Of a DNA stretch of 26,015 nt, positions 1 through 6,878 are shown piece after piece; positions within the stretch are counted from its first letter, which is position 1, and each line of letters starts with the position of its first letter. The notes beneath the pieces are model-generated. The model saw only the letters and a program-made list of their open reading frames with translations. It did not search any database and was not told the DNA's origin. The position numbers were made by a program, and so were the translations under genes. This DNA is from an uncultured Clostridia bacterium (GTDB lineage Bacteria; Bacillota; Clostridia; Oscillospirales; Acutalibacteraceae): assembly GCA_937876205.1 (NCBI GenBank), contig CALEII010000001.1:1-26015 (forward strand), in the 5' to 3' direction.

Positions 1-238
1 CGGATTGTGCTTTCTTTGTTTCCTCGGATTGCGGTGGCAGTATCATAAAGGTGATGTTTTTAAGATTCACCGCCGCACGAAGAAAACCGTGTTCTTCATC
101 GTCAATGATATAAACTGCACCCGGAACATTTTTCTTCAGTTCAAGAATTGCTTCGTTAAGCTTCTTATTGTAGCTTTCAACCTGAATTTCATCGTCATCT
201 TTTTCAAACCACAAATGAGTTTCTTTAGCCTTTGACAT
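1..238 (-). CDS. Small hypothetical protein, probably mobile-element encoded (3' end outside window)
   Basis: An uninterrupted reading frame runs from an ATG at 238 to the left edge of the window (79 residues visible, no stop). The start is set by a strong ribosome site, GAAAGGAGG, seven bases upstream. The protein begins MSKAKETHLWFEKDDDEI and is highly charged and apparently soluble, with a helical stretch (residues 20-38) and a hydrophobic strand (GAVYIID) in the middle. I do not recognise a family. Its leader closely resembles that of the next minus-strand gene (424-645), which suggests both belong to one small-gene array of an integrative element. The frame is well supported by the ribosome site and coding character; the function is unknown. 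Confidence 0.72.
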   Translation of the reverse strand, partial: MSKAKETHLWFEKDDDEIQVESYNKKLNEAILELKKNVPGAVYIIDDEEHGFLRAAVNLKNITFMILPPQSEETKKAQS

Positions 239-253
239 TTTACTTGCCTCCTT

Positions 254-358
254 TCAAAAATTTTTATGGTACACTTTTTCAGCATTTTTCATCGGAATAC
301 CTTCCGTGTTTTTTGAGCGTTTATCGAATAGAAATCTCTTGAACGGTGATTTGTTCAA
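254..358 (-). other. Possible leader ORF upstream of the left-edge gene
   Basis: Between two minus-strand genes lies a 34-codon frame starting at a TTG (358). Inside it an ATG at 292 follows a GGAAGG ribosome-like site by seven bases and would encode a 12-residue basic peptide, MKNAEKVYHKNF. The frame ends in the ribosome site of the left-edge gene, 15 bases before its ATG, an arrangement that could couple translation. Coding is unproven; it may be chance. Nothing else is recognisable between 239 and 393. Confidence 0.2.
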
Positions 359-393
359 AGAAAAATTATTATTGGCTGAACGGAAATCCCGAC

Positions 394-423
394 AAAAAAA
401 GACCAACGAAAAAACAGTCGGTC
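394..423 (-). terminator. Rho-independent terminator after the Cys-rich VLP gene
   Basis: Read on the minus strand, GACCGAC and GTTGGTC form a seven-pair stem (one G-T pair) around a nine-base T-rich loop, followed at once by seven T. It begins at the base after the stop codon of the 424-645 gene. Confidence 0.75.
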
Positions 424-645
424 TTAAAGTTCAGTTATTCGTTTCAGCAATGTTTTGTCACATGGCAGTACAGACTGGAGCAAATATCTGCAGATAATGT
501 GACTCGGTGTTATGAGCTGAGGACAGGTGTGAGTTTCTCCGTTATCAAGCAATAAACAGTTTTCTTTATAACAGTTACAGCACCCTGTTTTAATCAGCGT
601 TGATACTTTTTCAAATAACTGCGGGTTAAGTTTTAATTTTTGCAT
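424..645 (-). CDS. Cysteine-rich VLP domain protein
   Basis: A 73-residue protein. The ATG at 645 is chosen over an upstream in-frame ATG because AAAGGAGG sits just before it. The sequence has the hallmarks of the Cys-rich VLP family of clostridial plasmids and conjugative elements: a CCNC cluster (residues 22-25), the phrase NCLLLDNGE (30-38), a further Cys at 42, SHIICRYL (49-56) and the eponymous VLP (60-62) followed by an acidic residue and a helix. The cysteine spacing suggests a small metal-binding domain; the molecular role of the family is unknown to me. It is a marker of a mobile element rather than of core chromosome. The gene is monocistronic or the last of an operon, with a terminator directly after its stop. 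Confidence 0.88.
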   Translation of the reverse strand: MQKLKLNPQLFEKVSTLIKTGCCNCYKENCLLLDNGETHTCPQLITPSHIICRYLLQSVLPCDKTLLKRITEL

Positions 646-678
646 GAGGTACGCCTCCTTTCGTTTAAATTTTGAAAA

Positions 679-714
679 CAAAAAAGCCCTCGCCAAAAAT
701 AAATTTGTGGGGGC
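679..714 (-). terminator. Imperfect terminator-like hairpin
   Basis: On the minus strand GCCCCCAC and GCGAGGGC can form an imperfect stem (two mismatches) followed by six T; on the plus strand the same arms pair fully if G-T pairs are allowed, but without a T tract. It lies between the divergent VLP gene and the RNA polymerase operon and may insulate them. Confidence 0.35.
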
Positions 715-734
715 AGTTATTAAATAACAAGATA

Positions 735-763
735 TTGAATTTTTAGAGGTGTTATGATATACT
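735..763 (+). promoter_or_regulatory. Sigma-A type promoter of the RNA polymerase operon
   Basis: TTGAAT (735-740), a 17-base spacer and TATACT (758-763). The predicted start near 770 gives a short leader of about 22 bases ending in GGAG before the ATG at 792. Confidence 0.7.
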
Positions 764-791
764 GAATTAAATTTAAATCTTGGAGAACGCT

Positions 792-3700
792 ATGAAAAGC
801 AAAAAATATATCATACCTGAAATATCAGCACAAAGTTTAATTACATCGGCACAAAAAAATGATGACGGTTACCGCTTTTATTTCGATACAACCGAGCCTT
901 CAAAAGAATATTTAGTTGAAAATACATTACAGGATGATTGTCCGATTTTTTATCAAGCTATGCTTGTGTCGGGCGAGAATCCAAATGATGCAAATTTAGT
1001 TTCAGATAAGCTCCGTGATGCTTTGGTGTATATAGATTTTTCAGGTGTTTTCGACCGTAAAGCTGTCGGCAGAGTTTTGGAGTATCAGCAGATTGCAGAA
1101 TATATGTTTAAGCCCGAAGGCATAATCTTAAACTTCGGTAAAGAGAATAAGAAATATGTTGCTTTTGAGCGTTCTGCTTCTATGAGCCGAGACAGTAAAT
1201 TATCATTTGTTCGTGCTGATGTATATGATGCTCTGCGTGAAAGAATGATGCTCGGTATGAACATCGGTAAGTGTCAGCTAAGTAAACTCTATGCATACAA
1301 TGCTCTGCTTTTCACAAGCGGTATTCGGTATTATGATGAAAGCATACTTTCTGACAAAAGAATTATTGTAATTGAAAATCCCAAAACAACAATAGAAAAT
1401 GTAAATACCGTTACTGTTGAAGATGACGGCAGTAGTAATTCTATGCGTAAATATACCCGTACAGAGAAAGTTACTGATATTTCAATTACTGAATTCGACG
1501 GTGAAGGATTTGTTTCTCCAAGATTAGCAGATTCTCTTGCAAAAGGACACAACTCATTTCAAATCCGTATGCCATACATCAAAGGTGTTGTACATAAGGT
1601 CGATTTTGCCGGTTTGTTTTCAGAACTTAATGTGCCGTATATTATTGATATGTGGGGTAATAAGCATAACCCGAATGATCTTGATATCATTCTTACTGAC
1701 AGTATGTTCAAGGGGCTTAAATGGATGACCGACAATAATCTGACTTGGGCAGAATACTTAAAGCGTTGCAGAGATTACAAGCATGATCTGTATGTATCAG
1801 GTATGGATAAACTTACAGCACAAAACACAACAGAACTTAATTATCAGTTTCTGAATACACTTTCAATAACAAATGAAGAATTCCGTCCCGCTGATTTACC
1901 TCTCGGGTGGCATAGTTCTCCTGAATATGATTCAAGACAGTGGGTGACAAAAACTACCGAAACGGAATATTATCGATTTATTGCCGACAATGAATATCGC
2001 AGAAGATATTTTACTGATGATGAAACAGATGACACCCGTTGTAAACACCGTGCAAAGCTTATTGCAAAAAATCCGCTGTTTGTTGATGAGCCTGTTTTTT
2101 CAAAAGAGCTGAATGATAAGGCTGAAAATATACTCAGTAAGTATTCGGTGGGTAAGCTGTTGGTCAGCGGAGATAACAGATATTTATCCGATGACCTTGT
2201 AAGGTTAGTTGCACATATCGTAAAGCAGACCGTCGGTGAAAACTTTGCATACCGTCAGCTTGAAAAAGAGTTTTTAACAGATAATTTTATATCTGCACCT
2301 AATCCTAATTACGAAGAAAATGAAGTTTACACACTTCTTCGCAGTCCCCATATTGCCCGAAATGAAGAGGCTCTTGTAAAACCTGTTACGGCAGGATATT
2401 TACGAAACAAATACTTTTCACATCTGAGTTATGTGATTATGGTTGATTCTCGTTCCCTTATTCCCGAAAGATTAGGTGGTGCTGATTTTGATGGAGATAT
2501 GGTAAAAACCATTGCTGACCCTCTTATCAATAAATGCGTTATGCGAAGCGGTACGGATTTACCACTACTTAAAATACCAGCCGCAGAACCATTGATTGCA
2601 GATGCTAATGATTGGTACGAAAGATTCATAACCGTTAAAAATATATTTTCTTCCCGTATAGGTCAGATAAGTAATGCTGCTCTCAGCAGAGGTGTTATTG
2701 CTTACGACGAAAATACCGACACAGAGGAAAAGGAAAGATATTCTCACGAGGTTGAAACTCTTGCTATATTGAACGGTCTGGAAATAGACTCTGCAAAAAG
2801 CGGCATCAAACCCGATTTGTCAGATTATATTGAAAAGAAGAATACCAAACGCAGTATTTTCCTTCGTTACAAAGCTATTGTTGACAGTGATGAAAATCAT
2901 AAGTGGTATGAGCCGACTAAAAATGCAAGGCTGAAAAAGTATTTTGAGAGTGTTGATTGGGCTGCTGTCAGTTCTAATCTTGAAAAGCTACCATATTTTG
3001 CATATATGCTTGAAAAAGAAACAGAGAATGCTCCTGTGAAGCCTGTGAGTGACGAGCAGTTATTTGACTTTGCCTGTGAGCCTGATTGGAAAGAAAAGCT
3101 CAATCCCGACACGCTCAAACGGGTTGAAAGTTTAATTAAGGATTATCACGAAGCATTTAAGCGAGTACGACATACGAAACACCTGTCTGCAGATATGAAG
3201 CGAAAAAGTGATGTTTATCGTATTCTTTTTGCACGTGGACAGGAAAAAACTTACTCGGTAGATGAGCTTTATTCTGTTTTTGATAATATGACACCGTATC
3301 AGATAAGAAAGGTAAGACTTGCCTTGGATGAAGTTAAATGGTGTTTTTTACCACCTAAAGAAAGGCAAAATGTTTTGTATTCAATTTGCAGAACAGCAAA
3401 GCTGTATGATTATTTAGATGTGTTCTGTGATTTCCGTAACGGTGGTTACCGCATAGTTGGAGATATTATCTGTGACTTTGATGATATGTACCGCAAAATA
3501 GGAATACAAAAAAATATCACCCGAAAGGGTGACAGTAAAGATTTGCAAAAGCTTTTATCAAGCGTTAAAAATGCACCTGATTACAAAGAGCAGATTATCC
3601 GCAATTGTTTGAATATCATCCGCCCTGCAGATAAAAGAAACTGCATAGATTATATAGATGTTGTAAAATGTGCAGTTGCTTTCGGTGAACGGCAGTTCGT

Positions 3701-3797
3701 TTTAGAGGTGTTACCGTCTGTGGTGTCAGATTTAACCATTGACAGAAGTCATATTTACAAAATCAACGAACCGGAAAAGAAATGGAGGTTGTGGTAA
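792..3797 (+). CDS. Two-barrel RNA polymerase of the cellular RdRP (QDE-1/RDR-like) superfamily
   Basis: A 1001-residue protein. ATG 792 is preferred over TTG 780 because GGAG (782-785) lies six bases before it. Two blocks match signature regions of eukaryotic RNA-dependent RNA polymerases. Block one, residues 236-272, has DGEGFVSPRLA followed by SFQIR and KGVV, as in the RDR consensus DGxGxxSxxLA...FQIR...KGV. Block two, 517-570, starts RSPHI (compare RNPCxHPGD) and ends GGADFDGD, with metal-binding aspartates D565, D567 and D569 of the DbDGD motif shared by all double-psi-barrel polymerases. Upstream, YVAFERSAS and the following helices resemble the RDR region before barrel one. The protein is therefore a single-subunit, probably cytoplasmic RNA polymerase; template type (RNA or DNA) cannot be read from sequence. 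Phage YonO-like and crAss-like polymerases share only the catalytic block. First gene of a three-gene operon. Confidence 0.85.
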   Translation: MKSKKYIIPEISAQSLITSAQKNDDGYRFYFDTTEPSKEYLVENTLQDDCPIFYQAMLVSGENPNDANLVSDKLRDALVYIDFSGVFDRKAVGRVLEYQQIAEYMFKPEGIILNFGKENKKYVAFERSASMSRDSKLSFVRADVYDALRERMMLGMNIGKCQLSKLYAYNALLFTSGIRYYDESILSDKRIIVIENPKTTIENVNTVTVEDDGSSNSMRKYTRTEKVTDISITEFDGEGFVSPRLADSLAKGHNSFQIRMPYIKGVVHKVDFAGLFSELNVPYIIDMWGNKHNPNDLDIILTDSMFKGLKWMTDNNLTWAEYLKRCRDYKHDLYVSGMDKLTAQNTTELNYQFLNTLSITNEEFRPADLPLGWHSSPEYDSRQWVTKTTETEYYRFIADNEYRRRYFTDDETDDTRCKHRAKLIAKNPLFVDEPVFSKELNDKAENILSKYSVGKLLVSGDNRYLSDDLVRLVAHIVKQTVGENFAYRQLEKEFLTDNFISAPNPNYEENEVYTLLRSPHIARNEEALVKPVTAGYLRNKYFSHLSYVIMVDSRSLIPERLGGADFDGDMVKTIADPLINKCVMRSGTDLPLLKIPAAEPLIADANDWYERFITVKNIFSSRIGQISNAALSRGVIAYDENTDTEEKERYSHEVETLAILNGLEIDSAKSGIKPDLSDYIEKKNTKRSIFLRYKAIVDSDENHKWYEPTKNARLKKYFESVDWAAVSSNLEKLPYFAYMLEKETENAPVKPVSDEQLFDFACEPDWKEKLNPDTLKRVESLIKDYHEAFKRVRHTKHLSADMKRKSDVYRILFARGQEKTYSVDELYSVFDNMTPYQIRKVRLALDEVKWCFLPPKERQNVLYSICRTAKLYDYLDVFCDFRNGGYRIVGDIICDFDDMYRKIGIQKNITRKGDSKDLQKLLSSVKNAPDYKEQIIRNCLNIIRPADKRNCIDYIDVVKCAVAFGERQFVLEVLPSVVSDLTIDRSHIYKINEPEKKWRLW

Positions 3798-4636
3798 TGA
3801 CAAACGAATGGAAGGAGTTTAAGGCATATACAGAAAAGCCAACTTATTCAGCAGAAAACAAGCACGACCTCTCATACCTCGGCAGATTTACATTCAAGAC
3901 CATAACGGATTACGAGGGTCTTGGCAGAATATTAACCATTATTGCAAGAGGATATTTGTTTCACGATAAGGACGGAAACAAACTTACCGATAATCCTTAT
4001 ACCCGTATTGATTATGCAAGGAAATCACTCTGTGCTTGGTGCAGTATTCCCGGCAAAAATGAATCTGAGCCGTTCACTAATTCCGGGGCATTATCCGAAG
4101 TGTTCCCGGAACTTGTGAATGGTAAAGGAGAGGGATGGTATTACAGGCATATCAAGAACATTATTAAGTTTGTAAAGAAAAATCCTGATACAGTAAGTGA
4201 AAAAGCAAAAACTACAGTAGCAGGAATTTCAAAAGGCTTTAAAGCCGAATGGAAAATAAAGGTCAGACAGTTGCAAGTGCCGATTTTTGCTCTCAACACA
4301 AAAGCTGCCTGGACACTAAGATTTGATGATACTATTGCTGATGCATTAGAGCTCGGTCCACTGCGAACAGAAGAATATATTTTACCGACCGAAAAGGTAG
4401 AGGCTTTGCACAACCTTGATTTGAATGATATTCCTTTTGAAGTGGTGTATGATGTTATTTCATATTATGAAGCAAACAAGCAACCTGACAATGAATGGGT
4501 TGTTTTGCCTGTTGCAAACTTTGATTGTTATTACGGCAATACCAATTTCAGTAAAAAATGGTTTTCGAAAATGCCTGAAAGCGTTATAAGCAAAATTAAC
4601 AGTTGTGGAATTAGTAAGATTACCCTTAACATATAA
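3797..4636 (+). CDS. Unrecognised partner of the RdRP-like polymerase
   Basis: A 279-residue soluble protein with no family I recognise. The start is ATG 3797, which shares its A with the polymerase stop (TAATG); GGAGG eight bases upstream lies inside the polymerase gene, so translation is probably coupled and the two products made in fixed ratio. No membrane segment, signal peptide or known catalytic motif is visible. The centre is basic (residues 115-160, with many Lys), followed by a mixed strand/helix C-terminal half with aromatic-rich phrases such as FDCYYGN and KKWFSKM. The context suggests a dedicated polymerase cofactor, for instance in nucleic-acid binding or template choice, but this is inference only. 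Base composition matches the polymerase gene. Confidence 0.8.
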   Translation: MTNEWKEFKAYTEKPTYSAENKHDLSYLGRFTFKTITDYEGLGRILTIIARGYLFHDKDGNKLTDNPYTRIDYARKSLCAWCSIPGKNESEPFTNSGALSEVFPELVNGKGEGWYYRHIKNIIKFVKKNPDTVSEKAKTTVAGISKGFKAEWKIKVRQLQVPIFALNTKAAWTLRFDDTIADALELGPLRTEEYILPTEKVEALHNLDLNDIPFEVVYDVISYYEANKQPDNEWVVLPVANFDCYYGNTNFSKKWFSKMPESVISKINSCGISKITLNI

Positions 4637-4653
4637 CGAAAGGAAGATGAATT

Positions 4654-5538
4654 GTGAAATTATATATTATTGGAAACGGTTTCGATATTGCTCATGACAT
4701 AAAATGTAAATATTGTGATTTTAGAGATTTTCTTGGAGATAATTATCCAAATTACTATGAAAGCATATCTCACGGATATGATGGCTCTAATTATTTATGG
4801 AAAGATTTTGAAAATGAACTTCCATCGTGTACTACGCATATTGAAGAATGGGGTTTAGAAATGGGAAATTCTATGAGAGAAGAAATTTACTATGACCCCA
4901 TGGATGATATGGGGATCGGATTATGGTTAGATAATCAGTACAAATTTTTGAACGAGTTACCTAAATACCTGCGATTATGGGTACAATCTATAGATGTTAA
5001 TAAAATGCCAAAATTTAAAATCGAAAAAGATGCATTATTTTTAACTTTTAACTATACAGCGACTCTTGAAAAAATCTATTCGATTGAATGTGACAATATT
5101 AATCATATACATGGATTTGTTGAAAACAAAAACGAGTTACTTGTTATAGGTCACTGTGACCAAGATACAATTTCTGAGGCACTAAACAAAAAACGTAATG
5201 CTGAAGAGCAATTTGAAGATTGTGCAATTTCAACATTTGACAGAGTTGCACAGTATTGCGAAACTACACTCAAAAGAACTGATTATATAATTGCAGAAAA
5301 CTCTTACTTTTTCAATCATCTATCAGAAGTTGATAATGTTGTTATTATAGGGCATTCTCTCAATGAAGTTGATATGCCGTATTTCAGAAAGGTTCTGCAG
5401 GCTGTATCACCGAACACAGTTTGGACAGCTTACTATCATGAGAATAGTGATGAACAAAGATTTAAAAACATACTCATTAATTTAGGTATAGATAAAGAAA
5501 AAGTATTTGTACATAAAACAGAAGAATTATACTTATAA
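4654..5538 (+). CDS. AbiH-family abortive infection protein
   Basis: A 294-residue protein starting at GTG 4654 with AAGGA nine bases upstream, 17 bases after the previous gene. The N-terminus MKLYIIGNGFDIAH followed by SY/CDF-type residues is the defining start of the AbiH family, described for lactococcal phage abortive infection. Further motifs are TFNYT (131-135), HIHG (151-154) and IIGHSLNEVDMPYF (231-244). The same ladder, in the same order, occurs in the SIR2 protein encoded at 6879-8600 (TTNFD, KLHG, FLGYSLNDTDF), so AbiH probably has a SIR2-like Rossmann fold; whether it consumes NAD is unknown. No membrane segment. Third gene of the polymerase operon, followed by a strong hairpin, so it is a good candidate for the toxic or effector arm of that operon. 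Confidence 0.87.
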   Translation: MKLYIIGNGFDIAHDIKCKYCDFRDFLGDNYPNYYESISHGYDGSNYLWKDFENELPSCTTHIEEWGLEMGNSMREEIYYDPMDDMGIGLWLDNQYKFLNELPKYLRLWVQSIDVNKMPKFKIEKDALFLTFNYTATLEKIYSIECDNINHIHGFVENKNELLVIGHCDQDTISEALNKKRNAEEQFEDCAISTFDRVAQYCETTLKRTDYIIAENSYFFNHLSEVDNVVIIGHSLNEVDMPYFRKVLQAVSPNTVWTAYYHENSDEQRFKNILINLGIDKEKVFVHKTEELYL

Positions 5539-5542
5539 AAGC

Positions 5543-5587
5543 AAAAAGCCCCGTTGGGAGAGCAGAAACCTGCAATCTCAACGGGGC
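5543..5587. terminator. Shared terminator between convergent AbiH and kinase-like genes
   Basis: GCCCCGTTG (5548-5556) pairs perfectly with CAACGGGGC (5579-5587), and the stem can extend by GAG/CTC past one bulged base. On the minus strand it is followed by TTTTT, so it suits the leftward transcript best; on the plus strand it comes ten bases after the AbiH stop but lacks a clean T tract. Confidence 0.8.
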
Positions 5588-5609
5588 GACTTGCTTTATT
5601 TAATTAGTT

Positions 5610-5639
5610 CTTCTGATAATTCTCCAACATTATCAGAAG
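5610..5639. repeat. Perfect 10-bp inverted repeat
   Basis: CTTCTGATAA and TTATCAGAAG flank a ten-base spacer, just downstream of the kinase-like gene. No T tract follows on either side, so it is not a typical terminator. On the minus strand the area also reads as an open tail ending SDNVGELSEELIK and a stop, which may be a leftover coding fragment. Confidence 0.5.
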
Positions 5640-5670
5640 TCCAATTTAAAGAGTTAGTCGAAAATTGGCG

Positions 5671-6786
5671 TTAATTAGGAAAAACATCGATATAACTCTT
5701 TTCATTAGATCCTAACTCTGCTTTTATAAAATAATCTTCTCTGATGTCTATAGTATTTAGTTTTTTGTTTGCTTCATTTATAAAATTGAACAAATGAGGA
5801 TATTTATTTATTATATCTGGACACACTGATGTAATAAACAACGGAAGCTTATTAAAATAAAATTGTGGGTCATCATATTTAAATCGAATTTTTGCTGTAT
5901 CATTATGTAAGATTTTATATGCCGCTTTTCTTCCTCCAAATCTTAAAAATCTAATTATGAATGTTATTGCAGCTCGATATGGATTTTTGTCTGCAAGCCA
6001 ATTTAGATAGGAATCTATTGACTTTGTTTCATCCCATGTTCTTTCATGATAATGAAAACTAATATAGTCATCTTCTGGTGTTGTGGTGTTAATGCAAGAT
6101 GAAAAATCAAAATTTATAATTGGGCTATTTGAAAAATACTCAAGTACATTTTCTTTTTCAAACAAATTAAATAAATACTCTCTTCTATCTTCAAGTGAAT
6201 TAAATATACCTAAATGCAGTTGCTCATCTGCTAAAATCATATTTTTAGTTGTTGCATCTCTAAAAGGAACAACCGCATATCCTTGATATGCATTATATAA
6301 ACTTCTTAACTCCTGATTAAGTTCCAATTCATTGCACCTAATGTTTAAGCATAGCTTTAAAATTTCTATTGCTGTAGAAATTTTTGAAAAAGGATAAGGA
6401 GTGCATATACTATATATTTCATAAAAGTTTAAAAGAGATTTTTGAAGTTCAATCTGTTCTTTTTCACATCTTTCTAAAAAATAAGTTTTAATTAATTGGG
6501 CCTTTTCAACATTTTTGGCAGAAAACAAATCAATTTCTACTAACAAATTAAATATACGTATACCTTTGAAATACTGCATTTCTGTATATGTATCACCAAT
6601 ATGTAAGATTTTGGGAACTTTAAAATAAGTATTGTTTTTTAAGAATTCTAGGATTTTAAACTCTGTATTTAATTCGAAACTATTGTCGTAATATTTGCGT
6701 AAATACTTAGCATTATCCGTTATTACTATATTCCGACTATCCTTCCAAAATTCTTTTTCAAACAAAAGCAATGCATCTTTATACAT
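5671..6786 (-). CDS. Divergent protein-kinase-like/aminoglycoside-phosphotransferase-fold protein
   Basis: A 371-residue protein; ATG 6786 follows a GAGGAG site by five bases. Key features fit a kinase fold: a lysine-bearing strand YLRKYY (28-33), a helix with Glu42, a hinge-like stretch YTEMQYFKG (67-75), a catalytic-loop match FRDATTKN (175-182, with D177 and N182 in HRDxxxxN spacing) and a metal-loop match INFDF (224-228, D227). No glycine-rich loop is evident, so activity is uncertain. The remaining 140 C-terminal residues are unfamiliar and basic. It lies 92 bases downstream of the SIR2 fusion gene in the same direction and ends before a terminator, so it may be the third member of that unit. 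Substrate unknown: protein or small molecule. Confidence 0.75.
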   Translation of the reverse strand: MYKDALLLFEKEFWKDSRNIVITDNAKYLRKYYDNSFELNTEFKILEFLKNNTYFKVPKILHIGDTYTEMQYFKGIRIFNLLVEIDLFSAKNVEKAQLIKTYFLERCEKEQIELQKSLLNFYEIYSICTPYPFSKISTAIEILKLCLNIRCNELELNQELRSLYNAYQGYAVVPFRDATTKNMILADEQLHLGIFNSLEDRREYLFNLFEKENVLEYFSNSPIINFDFSSCINTTTPEDDYISFHYHERTWDETKSIDSYLNWLADKNPYRAAITFIIRFLRFGGRKAAYKILHNDTAKIRFKYDDPQFYFNKLPLFITSVCPDIINKYPHLFNFINEANKKLNTIDIREDYFIKAELGSNEKSYIDVFPN

Positions 6787-6878
6787 AAAATCTCCTCTTT
6801 ATATCAATGCGTGGACTTTAATATAAAAGTTTTATTGATAGCATTTATGTCTATTCCATAAAAAACAAATATCTATAA

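Noticed and set aside
792..3797. Fragment of the host rpoC gene
   Set aside because: The catalytic block is GGADFDGD rather than the NADFDGD context of beta prime, zinc-finger and bridge-helix regions are absent, and a cellular-RdRP first block is present.
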